Source: Udaeobacter sp963725505 | GTDB taxonomy: Bacteria > Verrucomicrobiota > Verrucomicrobiia > Chthoniobacterales > UBA10450 | DNA: 64,000 bases | Direction: 5' to 3' | Assembly (NCBI GenBank): GCA_963725505.1 | Contig: CAVRYN010000003.1 | Span: 267,653-331,652 of the forward strand | Translations under genes and position numbers: made by a program | Notes under the pieces: model-generated | Seen by the model: the letters and a program-made list of their open reading frames with translations, nothing else | What the model was told of the DNA's origin: nothing | The model's database searches: none | Shown here: one piece after another, positions 26,674-35,736 of the stretch | Layout: the number at the start of each line of letters is the position of its first letter | Position numbering within the stretch: position 1 is the stretch's first letter

Positions 26674-26832
26674 CGCCCCCTATCAAAAGTCCAACTAGAT
26701 CCCCACCAGCCGATTCGGTTGAAAGACAGACTTCTGCATAAGTTGTCAGGGCCTAAGGGCTGGGATAATGTTGCAGCCTTAAGCTGAAAAGCGCTGAGCC
26801 CAAATCTTTCTTACCACTAAGAGACTGCTCTC

Positions 26833-27804
26833 ATGACAACGGCTGACATCATGTTCGCCCAGCCGGGCAACCCCGAAAGCTTTCGGGACCACGAATACGA
26901 TGCGCGAACGATTTTGTGGGCGCTGCTTGCGGCGATTGCCATTCACCTGGCGGTAGCGTTCTTGCTTGCTGCCTTCAGCGGCGTCTTCTCGCCCACTGTT
27001 CCGTTTGAGGAAAAACCGGCTGAGCTTACACTCATGGATCTGTCACCGGCGTCGCTGGTACCGAAGAATTCCGCGTTCATAGAAACAGACGAATCGAAAA
27101 AAGCACCCGAGCCGAAGGAGAAAACATTCGAGTCGAACGCCAATTCGATTGGAGCAAGTGAGCTGGCTGCCACTGGGGAGTTGCCATTGCCATCGCAAAC
27201 GGGGAAGGATCGGCCGTTGATGGATCTGGAGACAAATCCGTATTCGCTGGAAACAAAGGGAGCGCAACCGCAGCAATCCCCCGCTGCATCGCAACAGAAA
27301 CAAATGCCTGCCGCCCAACCGGTGCCGATGACCGCTGCAGAGCAGTTCGCCTTGTTGACTCAAAAACCGGCTCAAGAAACCGAACGATCAAGTGAACCAT
27401 CGCAAGCGCAATCCGCGTATCGCCGCTTAAAGGAGCGAACTCACATCGCCGGAAACATCACCAATCGTGGGATTTCCGCCGTGAATGCTTTAGGCACACC
27501 GCTCGGTCGCTATCAAAAGATCGTGGCAGATTCAATCGGGTCGCGCTGGTATGCGAACGTAGATCAAAAGCGTGATCTAATTACTATCGGGACGCTGCGG
27601 CTTCGATTTGTCGTTGAACGAAGTGGACGAGTGAAGGATTTAAAAATTACTGAGAACAGTTCGAACGAGGCGTTCGCGAATGTTTGCGTACAATCGGTCC
27701 AGGAAGCGCACCTTCCTCCCATCCCTGAGGATGTCGCGGACACTTTGCCCCCCGAAGGCCTGGAAATTGACGGCCTCGGTTTCATTATTTTTCCAAACGG
27801 ATGA
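26833..27804 (+). CDS. TonB/TolA-like energy transducer
   Basis: 323 residues: a short cytoplasmic N-terminus, one membrane helix (ILWALLAAIAIHLAVAFLLA, residues 28-47), a Pro/Gln/Glu-rich periplasmic spacer and a C-terminal TonB-like domain (IGTLRLRFVVERSGRVKDLKI, FANVCVQSVQEAHLPPIP). It transmits proton-motive force to outer-membrane receptors or acts in Tol-type envelope maintenance. It overlaps exbB by four bases (ATGA) and heads the exbB-exbD-def cluster. TonB or TolA cannot be told apart here. Confidence 0.85.
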   Translation: MTTADIMFAQPGNPESFRDHEYDARTILWALLAAIAIHLAVAFLLAAFSGVFSPTVPFEEKPAELTLMDLSPASLVPKNSAFIETDESKKAPEPKEKTFESNANSIGASELAATGELPLPSQTGKDRPLMDLETNPYSLETKGAQPQQSPAASQQKQMPAAQPVPMTAAEQFALLTQKPAQETERSSEPSQAQSAYRRLKERTHIAGNITNRGISAVNALGTPLGRYQKIVADSIGSRWYANVDQKRDLITIGTLRLRFVVERSGRVKDLKITENSSNEAFANVCVQSVQEAHLPPIPEDVADTLPPEGLEIDGLGFIIFPNG

Positions 27805-28526
27805 TCGCCGCCTGGATCATTGCCGAAACGCCGGGAATCGTGAATACCGTGCTCGGATTTTTCGCGAGAGGCGGCCTTTTCATGTGGCCGCTGCTGGCCT
27901 GCTCGATTGTCTCGGTCACAACAATGATTTTGCGCGGCGTCGCTTTGCGACAGAAAAAGGTCATGCCGCCAGCAATCGAGGAGGAAATTGAGCGTCTGGC
28001 ACCGGGCGAAAGCCCTGAGCGGCTATCGCGACTGGTGCATCACGATAATTCGTCACTCGCGCGGATCACTCGGGTCTCGCTGCAACATTTGCGCGGACCG
28101 CGCTCCGAAAATGTGGAAGCGGTCCAAACGCGCGCGCGTCACGAGATGGTGCGCTTGGAAAAAGGTCTCATCATTCTCGAAGTCATTGTAGGCATTGCGC
28201 CGTTGCTCGGGTTGATCGGCGCGGTTTCGGGATTGGTGCATGTTTTTTCGCACCTTGGTTTAAGTTCAGGCGCATCGGACACGCGCCAGATCGCCCTCGG
28301 CATCGCCGAAGCATTGAATGCAACTGTGTTCGGGCTTTCGATTGCGGTGCCGACGCTGGTCGGGTTCACCTATTTTTCCAGAAAAGTAGAAGTGATGTCT
28401 GTGGAGATGGAAACGCTGGTTGTCGAGCTAATCAACAAATGCTATTACGGCCGATCCTCGCGCGAATTTGGAACGGCAAAAGCGCCGCCCACCGCACAAG
28501 TACCGATTCCGACGCCGCTCGCCTGA
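27801..28526 (+). CDS. exbB: ExbB/TolQ proton-channel subunit
   Basis: 241 residues with three membrane helices: GLFMWPLLACSIVSVTTMIL, then LIILEVIVGIAPLLGLIGAVSG after a cytoplasmic loop, and ALNATVFGLSIAVPTLVGF with the family's polar Thr in the channel. The layout matches MotA/TolQ/ExbB. It works with ExbD as the proton-driven motor for the TonB-like protein encoded just upstream, with which it overlaps by four bases. Confidence 0.9.
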   Translation: MIAAWIIAETPGIVNTVLGFFARGGLFMWPLLACSIVSVTTMILRGVALRQKKVMPPAIEEEIERLAPGESPERLSRLVHHDNSSLARITRVSLQHLRGPRSENVEAVQTRARHEMVRLEKGLIILEVIVGIAPLLGLIGAVSGLVHVFSHLGLSSGASDTRQIALGIAEALNATVFGLSIAVPTLVGFTYFSRKVEVMSVEMETLVVELINKCYYGRSSREFGTAKAPPTAQVPIPTPLA

Positions 28527-28548
28527 AACGCGCGGAGCATTTAAGCAC

Positions 28549-28956
28549 ATGAATTTCGCAGTGCGAAAACGGCGGGCGCCTCTCATTATTATCGTTTCGC
28601 TCGTCGATATTCTCATCATCCTGCTGATCTTTTTTGTCGTCTCGACAACGTTTAAAAAGGACCAGCCAGAGGTGCAGATTAATCTGCCGGAGTCCAAAAC
28701 GGCGCAAAAACGCCCGGGTGAACTCGAGCACGCGATCGTGAGCATCGATCAAGATGACCAGATTAAACTGGACACACGCGCGGTCGGGGTGGACCAACTC
28801 GAAGGCGCAGTGCGCGACTTGCCAGACGCGCGCAGATCCACGCTGGTGCTGCAAGCGGACAGGAAAGCCTCCTTCGGCACCATCATTAAGGTGATGGATG
28901 CGTTGAAGCTGGCCGGCGTCAAAAATTTACCGGCGTTTACCAAGGACGAAAAATGA
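28549..28956 (+). CDS. exbD: ExbD/TolR motor subunit
   Basis: 135 residues. Single N-terminal membrane helix (IIIVSLVDILIILLIFFVV) with the conserved Asp of the proton path (VSLVD), then a periplasmic domain (VQINLPES, IVSIDQDDQIKLD, LQADRKASFGTIIKVMDAL). Start chosen at MNFAVRKRRAPL, right before the helix. It overlaps def by four bases. Confidence 0.9.
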   Translation: MNFAVRKRRAPLIIIVSLVDILIILLIFFVVSTTFKKDQPEVQINLPESKTAQKRPGELEHAIVSIDQDDQIKLDTRAVGVDQLEGAVRDLPDARRSTLVLQADRKASFGTIIKVMDALKLAGVKNLPAFTKDEK

Positions 28957-29552
28957 TTCTGCCAATCTTGCAGTACGGCGACCCAATTCTGCGGGCAAAG
29001 GGCCAACGGATCGACGAAATCAACGATCGGATTCGGGAGTTGGCAGCGAAAATGATCGAGACCATGCACGCAGCCCATGGCGTAGGCCTGGCTGCACAGC
29101 AGGTCGGTGAAGCCTTGCAACTCACTGTGCTCGACATTTCGGCAGTCGAAGACCGGCCAAGCACGCTGAAATTAGATGGCAAAGACATGACCGATCCAAA
29201 GGGCGCCATGCCGTTGGTGTTGATCAATCCGGAAATCGAGTTGCGCGGTGAAATGGAAATTGGAGTGGAAGGTTGCTTGAGTTTTCCCGAAATTACCGGC
29301 GACATTGAACGCGCGCAGTCGGTGACGGTCCGCGCGCAGAATTTGGAAGGCGACAGCATTGAATTTGAAGCGGGCGGACTTCTTGCGCGAGCGATTCAAC
29401 ACGAGCACGATCATCTCGACGGAATTTTGTTTATCGATCGGATGCGCTCGGCGGCAAAGGCCGCCTTGTCGAGTCGCCTCAAACGATTGCAAAAGGAAAC
29501 GCGACGCGGCATCAGACATCGGGAAGCCCTCGTAAGCGAGACGACGTTGTAG
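28953..29552 (+). CDS. def: Peptide deformylase
   Basis: 199 residues. All three motifs are present: GVGLAAQQ (43-50), EGCLS (106-110, Cys108 binds the metal) and QHEHDHLDG (149-157, HExxH). It removes the formyl group from nascent proteins. It is translationally coupled to exbD by an ATGA overlap, a linkage that is unusual outside this lineage as far as I know. Confidence 0.95.
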   Translation: MILPILQYGDPILRAKGQRIDEINDRIRELAAKMIETMHAAHGVGLAAQQVGEALQLTVLDISAVEDRPSTLKLDGKDMTDPKGAMPLVLINPEIELRGEMEIGVEGCLSFPEITGDIERAQSVTVRAQNLEGDSIEFEAGGLLARAIQHEHDHLDGILFIDRMRSAAKAALSSRLKRLQKETRRGIRHREALVSETTL

Positions 29553-29609
29553 CTGGTCTGTGACGCCACAGACACACGTCGCAGTGCGATCTTTCCGATT
29601 CCCTGCAGA

Positions 29610-30401
29610 TTATCGAGACAGAAACCCGGTCAACGGACTTGTCGCCGCCGCCACACTGAATCTTTCTGCTAATCCGATTTCGCGCGCTTCGCGACCCGCT
29701 TCGATAGCTTTCTTAAACGCTTTTGCCATACGCACCGGATCGGAAGCGATCGCGATCGCGGTGTTCACCAAGACAGCGTCGGCGCCCATTTCCATTGCTT
29801 CAGCAGCGTGACTCGGCGCACCGAGCCCGGCATCAACCACGACCGGCACTGTGGCTTGTTCGATGATGATCTCGATTTGCAGACGCGCTTCGATCCCGCG
29901 ATTGCTGCCGATTGGTGAACCGAGCGGCATCACCGTGGCCGTCCCGACGTCCTGCAGTCGTTTCGCTAATACTGGGTCGGCATTGATGTAGGGCAGCACG
30001 GTGAACCCTTCTTTCACCAGAATTTCCGCCGCTGCCAATGTCTCAACTGGATCTGGAAGCAAATAGCGCGGATCCGGGTGAATCTCGAGCTTGATCCATG
30101 TGGGCAAGCCTGCGCTCGCGGCGAGTCGTGCAAGCCGCACGGCTTCCTCGGCATTGCGCGCACCGCTGGTGTTTGGCAGGAGAAGAAAACGTTTCGGATC
30201 GATAAAATCGAGAATGTTCGCAAACGGATCGTGTTTGCCGGAAATATCGGCGCGCCGCAGCGCCACAGTCACCAGCTCGGTGCCGCTGGCAATCAGCGCG
30301 TCGCGCATCAGCTCGTTCGACGCGAATTTCCCCGTGCCAACGAGCAGGCGCGACGTGAACTCGCGGTCTGCGATCTTCAGTTTGGAAGGCTTATCCGCCA
30401 T
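29610..30401 (-). CDS. thiG: Thiazole synthase
   Basis: 263 residues, TIM barrel. Family motifs: FTSRLLVGTGKF at the N-terminus, LPNTSGARNAEEAVRLARLA, TWIKLEIHPDP with the Schiff-base Lys104, MPLGSPIGSNRG and VPVVVDAGLGAPSHAAEAMEMG. It forms the thiazole ring of thiamine from DXP, ThiS-thiocarboxylate and dehydroglycine. No other thi gene is adjacent and no TPP riboswitch was recognised; the leader contains a palindromic element instead. Confidence 0.96.
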   Translation of the reverse strand: MADKPSKLKIADREFTSRLLVGTGKFASNELMRDALIASGTELVTVALRRADISGKHDPFANILDFIDPKRFLLLPNTSGARNAEEAVRLARLAASAGLPTWIKLEIHPDPRYLLPDPVETLAAAEILVKEGFTVLPYINADPVLAKRLQDVGTATVMPLGSPIGSNRGIEARLQIEIIIEQATVPVVVDAGLGAPSHAAEAMEMGADAVLVNTAIAIASDPVRMAKAFKKAIEAGREAREIGLAERFSVAAATSPLTGFLSR

Positions 30402-30444
30402 TGCATTAACAATAACGAATTTGTGCGCGCTCGCTAATTCGGTC

Positions 30445-30533
30445 TAACCACGAAGATCACAGAGACCACGAAGAATCATTTCAATTTTCCTTTTGAAGAG
30501 CTTTGTGATCTTCGTGGCCTTCGTGGTGATCTA
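30445..30533. repeat. Gene-less inverted-repeat element of phased CACGAAG words
   Basis: The left arm 30445-30475 has CACGAAG, CACAGAG and CACGAAG at 9-10-base spacing; the right arm 30501-30533 holds the inverted words (CTTTGTG, CTTCGTGG, CTTCGTGG). The centre is A/T-rich. It is a third word-variant of the cassette-arm architecture and lies between thiG and the methyltransferase gene (divergent). Confidence 0.75.
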
Positions 30534-30609
30534 AAGCAGCTTTGAAGGCTATGATCTCCATGACGGTTTTTGCTGTACAAATCTCTTTGCTTTGCGCAGA
30601 TTTTCTTCA

Positions 30610-31487
30610 ATGACGCGGTTTGATCTTCGCCACGAAGATTGCATCAAAGGAATGTCGCGCCTCGCGGATGACAGTGTCGATCTTGTCGTCACCTCGCCGC
30701 CGTACAATCTCGGCATTCGCTACGGAAAATTCTCCGATACCCAGGATCGAGAATCGTATTTGAATTGGTGCGGCGAATGGGCGCAGCAAGTCCGGCGCGC
30801 CCTAAAATCGGATGGCTCGTTTTTTCTCAACATCGGCTCCGCGCCATCGAACCCAATGTTGCCGTATGAAATCGTCATGGCGTTGCGCGGTTCCTTCATG
30901 CTGCAAAACACGATTCACTGGATCAAATCGATCTCGATTGACGATCGATGTAGCCGTCGCCCTGTGGGCGATGCGACGCGGAGGCAGCAAACACATCGGG
31001 GCGGCGCTTCCCACACGAAAGCGGCACAGACATTCGCTCGTACGGACATTTCAAACCGATCAGCTCCAAGCGGTTTCTTAACGATTGCCATGAATACATT
31101 TTTCATTTCACGAAGACCGGTTCCGTCGAACTAAACCGGGTTGCTATCGGAGTTCCGTATCAAGATAAAAGCAACATCGCGCGGTGGCGGCATACGCGCG
31201 GAAGCGATCTGCGTTGCCGCGGCAACACGTGGTTTATCCCGTATGAAACAATTCAGAGCCGCGAGAAAGAACGGCCGCACCCGGCAACGTTTCCGGTCCA
31301 ATTAGCCGAATGGTGCATCAAGCTGCACGGCGCGTCGCGCGTCCAAACGATGCTCGATCCATTTTTAGGAATTGGAAACTCCGCCGTCGCGGCGCAGCGC
31401 TGCGGAGTGAGAAAATTTATCGGGTTCGAGATCGATGAAACCTATCTCGCGGAAGCGAAACGACGGCTGGATGCGCCAAAAACATAA
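30610..31487 (+). pseudogene. DNA (N4/N6) methyltransferase interrupted by a palindromic insertion
   Basis: The N-terminal part carries the catalytic LVVTSPPYNLGIRYG and the following ALKSDGSFFLNIGS; the C-terminal part (GHFKPISSKRFLNDCHEYIF, then the AdoMet motif DPFLGIGNSAVAAQRCG) lies in a different frame. Order SPPY first, then FxGxG, makes this a beta-class enzyme. Between them an about 80-base TGTAGCC palindrome (from 30949) shifts the frame, so as given the first frame stops at 31134. Methylation activity is probably lost unless the shift is an assembly error. No restriction partner is next to it. Confidence 0.85.
30949..31029. repeat. TGTAGCC...-type palindrome inside the methyltransferase
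   Basis: Starts TGTAGCCGTCGCCCTGTGGGCGA, identical over 23 bases to the element at 2117-2170 in inverse orientation apart from length. The distal arm is degenerate (GAAAGCGGCACA for GAAGCGGCTACA). Confidence 0.75.
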
Positions 31488-31490
31488 CGG

Positions 31491-31626
31491 TGTCATCCCG
31501 AACCGCGAAGACGGTGAGGGACCTCACAGTCGAAGCCCTGATCACTTAATTAGCGTGACCGAACAGCCTGCGAGAGATCCCTCTCCCGCGACTGCGGGAT
31601 CGGGACGACCACGTGGCCGAAATGAC
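31491..31626. repeat. TGTCATCCCGA...AAATGAC palindromic element
   Basis: Begins TGTCATCCCGAACCGCGAAG directly after the methyltransferase stop; the interior has GAGGGACCTCACAG and GAGAGATCCCTCTCCCGCG. It fills the gap to the convergent HD-domain gene. Confidence 0.75.
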
Positions 31627-31630
31627 GCGA

Positions 31631-32620
31631 TTATAGCAGTTTCGCCTCTTCTTGTGCGGGATGGGACGGTTGCTGAAATTTCTCCAGCGATTTCACCAGA
31701 TTTCCCGGCAGCGGCCGCACGCGATCAAAAATGCGCGCCGCCAACGGCTTGGCAGTTGTGTAACCGGCGGCGAACATTTCGAGACGCGCATCCAGATTAT
31801 CGATGTAATGCAACGCCATCGCTTCCGGCGTTTTCGGCGCGACCGGTGAACCGAATTCCATCTCGCCATGATGCGCGCCGATTAAATGCAACAGATGCAG
31901 CCGCACATCTTCCGACGCAGGCACCAGATTTTTCCACGCCTCCGCGTTTTCCCCGCTCAACTTTCGCCACAATGCGTTCACCAGTTCGAGCCCGATGGAA
32001 ATGTGTCCGACCAATTCGCCGCGCTCGTCATAGTTCATGACGAACCCGTTCTCCGGGAGCGCATTCTCCCAAAGTTTTCCAGAATCGTGGAAGAGGATAC
32101 CAGCGAGCAGCAGATCGAGATTCAACTGCGGATATAGCGGCGCGATCTCTTTCGCCACGCGCATCATTTGCGCGGTGTGCTCAACCAGTCCGCCGCGCCG
32201 CGCATGATGATAGTTGCGCGCGGCGGCGGTTCGGCGAAACCGGTCGCCCAAATCTTTCACGAACGCGTCGCACAATGCGCGCAGGCGAGGATCGGTAATT
32301 GTGTGGATGGTTTTCTCAATAAATTCCCAGTCTGCGGCCTGCTTGGCGCGCAAATCCGCAGGGCCCTGGAGCAATTCGCTTTTCTCCTGCGCCGTTAACG
32401 GCCGCATTGTCCATTTCTGCGCATCGAGTCCGAACTGGGAAGACTGAAATTCGCCGGCTACCTCGATGAAGCTCTCGTTGTTCAGCGCACTGCACGCTTT
32501 GTACGCCGGATGATCGCTCCAGACACGCAGCGTCATTCGATCGCAAGCATCGGCCAGACTTAATTCGCAGTACGGTTTTTGTTCGCGCGTCAGTTTGGGC
32601 GCTGCTGATTCGACCTGCAC
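31631..32620 (-). CDS. HD-domain protein with N-terminal OB fold (YhaM-like 3'-5' exoribonuclease)
   Basis: 329 residues from the GTG at 32620. OB-fold-like N-terminus (LRVWSDHPAY, FIEVAGEFQSSQFGLDAQKW) and an HD domain: YHHARRGGLVEHTAQMMRVA, LLLAGILFHDSGKLWE (HD pair), LLHLIGAHHGEMEFGS. The layout matches YhaM/CBF1-type exonucleases. A further ATG at 32691 begins MDLLTLTEIRRAARRG, which resembles the family N-terminus but is in another frame, so a frame break near 32640 may hide about 25 residues. It is divergent from thrC. Confidence 0.8.
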   Translation of the reverse strand: MQVESAAPKLTREQKPYCELSLADACDRMTLRVWSDHPAYKACSALNNESFIEVAGEFQSSQFGLDAQKWTMRPLTAQEKSELLQGPADLRAKQAADWEFIEKTIHTITDPRLRALCDAFVKDLGDRFRRTAAARNYHHARRGGLVEHTAQMMRVAKEIAPLYPQLNLDLLLAGILFHDSGKLWENALPENGFVMNYDERGELVGHISIGLELVNALWRKLSGENAEAWKNLVPASEDVRLHLLHLIGAHHGEMEFGSPVAPKTPEAMALHYIDNLDARLEMFAAGYTTAKPLAARIFDRVRPLPGNLVKSLEKFQQPSHPAQEEAKLL

Positions 32621-32778
32621 ATGGACACGCGCCGATACCGCACGCCTCTGCGGGCGGCACGGCGAATCTCTGTCAGGGTTAGTAGGTCCATTTGCCTTTT
32701 AATCTATCACGAGTCGCAAGCTATGCTGCCTCGCTAGAGGTGCGCTTCCCCAGGGAAGCGGTTGCAGGACGATCGATT

Positions 32779-33978
32779 ATGCCAACGATTCCGGTGCGCG
32801 ACACGGACGCTACATTGGCAATGTTTCTGAAGCATCTGGAATGCAGCGCGTGCGGCCTTCAGCATGAATGGTCGCGTTTGCAGAATCTCTGTCGTTCCTG
32901 CCACAAACCGCTCTTTGCGGTTGTCGATCTCGCCGCAGCGAGTCGAACGCTGACGCGCGAATCACTGGCTACGCGAGAGAAATCGCTGTGGCGTTATCGC
33001 GAGGTGTTGCCGTTGCCCGGCGACGTTGAGCCGGTTTCGTTAGGCGAAGGCGAAACACCTCTGCTTCGCGGCCAAAAATTCGCTGACGACATCGATCTCT
33101 GGATCAAAGACGAATCGCTAAACCCGACGCAGAGTTTCAAGGCGCGCGGCATGAGTGTGGCCGTTTCGATGGCAAAATATCTCGGCGCGACAAAACTCGC
33201 GGTTCCCAGCGCTGGAAATGCTGGTGGCGCACTCGCTGCTTACGCCGCACGCGCCGGTCTCGAAGCGCACATCTTCATGCCGCGCGACACGCCGCGCGCG
33301 AACATCATCGAGTGCCGCGAGCTGGGCGCTCACGTCACGCTGATCGACGGATTGATCACGGATTGCGGCGCTGAGATCGCGCGCCGGAAAGAAAACGAAG
33401 GCTGGTTCGACATGTCCACGCTCAAGGAACCGTATCGCGTGGAGGGGAAAAAAACGCTCGGCTACGAGTTGGCCGAGCAATTGAACTGGCAGTTGCCCGA
33501 CGTGATTCTTTATCCAGCCGGCGGCGGCACCGGTCTCATTGGGATGTGGAAAGCGTTCGATGAAATGGAGGCCCTGGGCTGGATCGGGAAAAAGCGTCCG
33601 CGCATGTTCGCGGTGCAAGCCGCGGGCTGCGCACCGATCGTGCGCGCGTTCGAAGCCGAAGCAAAAACCGCCGCAGAATTTCCGGACGCGCATACGATTG
33701 CCTCCGGCCTGCGCGTTCCAAAAGCGATCGGCGATTTCCTTATTCTGAACATCCTCCGTAAATCCTCCGGTGGCGCCGTCGCTGTCGATGACGAAGAAAT
33801 GATCTGCGTCGCGCGCGAGGTGGGATCGAAAGAAGGTCTCTTTGTCTGTCCAGAAGGCGCAGCCTGTTTCGCCGCTCTCAAGTTGCTGCATTCCACAGGC
33901 AAAATTCGCTCCGGCGACCGCGTAGTCATTTTCAATACCGGCTCGGGAATCAAATACCTCGAGTGTTACGAGGCGTAG
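32779..33978 (+). CDS. thrC: Threonine synthase
   Basis: 399 residues. An N-terminal zinc-ribbon (Cys22, Cys25, Cys38, Cys41) is followed by the PLP fold: LNPTQSFKARGMSVAVS with Lys121, VPSAGNAGGALAAYAARAG, ILYPAGGGTGLIGMWKA and FNTGSGIKY. It converts O-phosphohomoserine to threonine. ATG 32779 is preferred; the in-frame upstream codons to 32692 look unconserved. The zinc ribbon and SAGNAGGA point to the plant/archaeal-like threonine synthase class rather than the E. coli type. Confidence 0.93.
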   Translation: MPTIPVRDTDATLAMFLKHLECSACGLQHEWSRLQNLCRSCHKPLFAVVDLAAASRTLTRESLATREKSLWRYREVLPLPGDVEPVSLGEGETPLLRGQKFADDIDLWIKDESLNPTQSFKARGMSVAVSMAKYLGATKLAVPSAGNAGGALAAYAARAGLEAHIFMPRDTPRANIIECRELGAHVTLIDGLITDCGAEIARRKENEGWFDMSTLKEPYRVEGKKTLGYELAEQLNWQLPDVILYPAGGGTGLIGMWKAFDEMEALGWIGKKRPRMFAVQAAGCAPIVRAFEAEAKTAAEFPDAHTIASGLRVPKAIGDFLILNILRKSSGGAVAVDDEEMICVAREVGSKEGLFVCPEGAACFAALKLLHSTGKIRSGDRVVIFNTGSGIKYLECYEA

Positions 33979-34064
33979 GTTTTTTAGAGTAGCGCAAGCC
34001 TCTGCTTTGCGAATGAGCGACGCAAGCGCGGACGCTCGTGCCGCCTTGCGTTGCACCTGTTCGT

Positions 34065-35519
34065 TCAGCGCGGTGCAATGGGGCGCGGCGGCGGCGTTGG
34101 GCGCGATCTTGGCGCCGGGGTACTTCTGGGAGTCGGCGTTGCTCTCGGAGTCGGCGTCGCTGTCGGCGTTAATGTAGCCGTTGCTGTCGGCGTCGCCGTC
34201 GACGTTGATGTAGGCGTGGCAGTGGGAGTCGCGGTAGCCATAGGTGTCTGCGTCGGCGTTGGCGTCGGAGTAGCGGTAGGTCCCTGCACTTCGAAGGGGC
34301 CTTTGTCGATGCGGCCGTTCACGACACGATCAAATCCGGGGCCGCGCTGGTCGAAGAACGGTGGCGGGGTGAAATTCGGATCGCCCGCATCAATGGCGGG
34401 GCTGCCAGGCAACAGTGCGTGGGTGAATGTCGGGCCCCCGTTGTCTTGGAGCGGGCCAAGGAGGGGCTCGGTATTGATCTGGTCGCCGGGCGCATTAAAT
34501 CCGCCTACACCGCCATTGGTGTTTAGCACGCCAGCGTCGTTTGTGAGATTGTATCCGTCCGAGATGACGACTCCGCCTTGATTGAGGATATTTCTTTGAT
34601 TTGGGACGCTGCCTTTGAAGATTGTGTTGCCAATTTCCAAAGTAGCGCCGCCAGGCAGAGTATTGCCGTCGTTAAAAATCGCGCCGCCGTCGCAGCAGGA
34701 GAGAGAGTTCCCCGCAAACGTGCAGTTGGTGACGGTTAACGTGGCCTGCCCACCCTCGTCGCCCAGATTCACAATACCGCCGGAATATTGGTCGGCGGAA
34801 TTGCCACTGATCGTGCTGTTGTTAATAGTGACGACTGCGACGCTGTTGGGCACTCCGCCGAAGTTAAAAATGCCACCGCCCTGAAATGCCTGGTTGTTGC
34901 TGATGGTTGAGTTATTAATCGTTACGGTCACGCTACCGTGCACACCGTAATTGTAGATGCCGCCACCGAACGTCGCGGTCCCGCCCGGAGCAACGCTGTT
35001 TCCACTAATCGTGCTGTCGTTGAGTGTCAGCGACGCGCTGCCGGAAAGCTCCCCATTGTTCGTGATGCCGCCGCCGTTGGTCCGGTGGTCAACTGCATTG
35101 GCGGTAACGACGCAGTTGTTCACACTCAGGTTGGAATGGTCATTGTAGATCCCGGCGCCGCCAAAGCCATCGAATGTCGACCCATTGGTGATCGTAAGGC
35201 CTTGAATCGTTGCGCTACGGCCGGGCGTGACGTGGAAAATGCGAAAGCTCGATGCGTCTTGCGCACGCGTAACGGTGAGCAGGTTCGCACCGGGACCCAT
35301 GATGGTGATACTCTCGTTGATGAGAAGCTCGGCAGTCGTCAGTGTTATGGTCTGCCCATTAAGCGCAGAATCGAAATTAATTGTGTCGCCGTCACTAACG
35401 ACAGCGAGCGCCTGACGCAATGAGCCGGCGCCGCTGTCGTTCGTATTTATGACCGTTATCGTGGTCGCGTGCGCAGAGATTGCGATTGCGCAAAGCAGCG
35501 CCGACCGAATTCCGAGCAT
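34065..35519 (-). CDS. Secreted right-handed beta-helix protein with Pro/Thr-rich tail
   Basis: About 484 residues. A signal peptide (LLCAIAISAHA) is followed by parallel beta-helix rungs (NNSTISGNSA, NDSTISGNSVAPGG, NCTFAGNSL; each about 35 residues) and a choice-of-anchor-Q-like end (PAIDAGDPNF, FDQRGPGFDRVVNGRIDKGPFE). The last about 80 residues are Pro-Thr-Ala repeats followed by an Arg/Pro end. It is probably a cell-surface or outer-membrane protein of adhesin or polysaccharide-binding type. No catalytic residues were seen. Family members are abundant in Verrucomicrobiota and Planctomycetota. Confidence 0.85.
   Translation of the reverse strand: MLGIRSALLCAIAISAHATTITVINTNDSGAGSLRQALAVVSDGDTINFDSALNGQTITLTTAELLINESITIMGPGANLLTVTRAQDASSFRIFHVTPGRSATIQGLTITNGSTFDGFGGAGIYNDHSNLSVNNCVVTANAVDHRTNGGGITNNGELSGSASLTLNDSTISGNSVAPGGTATFGGGIYNYGVHGSVTVTINNSTISNNQAFQGGGIFNFGGVPNSVAVVTINNSTISGNSADQYSGGIVNLGDEGGQATLTVTNCTFAGNSLSCCDGGAIFNDGNTLPGGATLEIGNTIFKGSVPNQRNILNQGGVVISDGYNLTNDAGVLNTNGGVGGFNAPGDQINTEPLLGPLQDNGGPTFTHALLPGSPAIDAGDPNFTPPPFFDQRGPGFDRVVNGRIDKGPFEVQGPTATPTPTPTQTPMATATPTATPTSTSTATPTATATLTPTATPTPRATPTPRSTPAPRSRPTPPPRPIAPR
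34092..34284. repeat. Low-complexity GTCGGCGT/GTAGCG repeat encoding the Pro-Thr tail
   Basis: Irregular 6-base units (GTCGGC, GTCGCT, GTAGCC) repeated over about 190 bases, giving alternating Pro, Thr and Ala on the coding strand. It is a simple repeat in a gene, not a CRISPR array. Confidence 0.85.
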
Positions 35520-35707
35520 GACTTTGCTGTTCACGTAGAGTGGAGGGTCGATCAAATCGACTTTTACAGATTAGCGCGGAGATAAGTCGAGCAAAAAAGT
35601 GAATGCTGCCCGCTCTCCATGTCCACCGGCGCGGCGGAGCCGCAGATCATGTCGACTCGCGACAGTGAAAAGGACCGTTCGAAAGCATTAAAAAAAATTG
35701 AACAAAA

Positions 35708-35729
35708 TAGTTGACTGGTCGGTCTAGTA
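35708..35729. promoter_or_regulatory. Operator-like palindrome upstream of the TetR gene
   Basis: TAGTTGACTGGTCGGTCTAGTA: most of the outer positions pair (TA.T.GAC ... GTC.A.TA). It ends eight bases before the TetR start. A related site in inverse orientation is at 36382-36403. Confidence 0.6.
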
Positions 35730-35736
35730 AGGCTAA

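Noticed and set aside
30402..30535. TPP riboswitch in the thiG leader
   Set aside because: No THI-box core was seen; the structure present is the phased CACGAAG inverted element.
34092..34284. Repeated 6-base units that could be taken for a CRISPR or minisatellite
   Set aside because: They encode the Pro-Thr-Ala tail of a secreted protein in frame and have no spacers.
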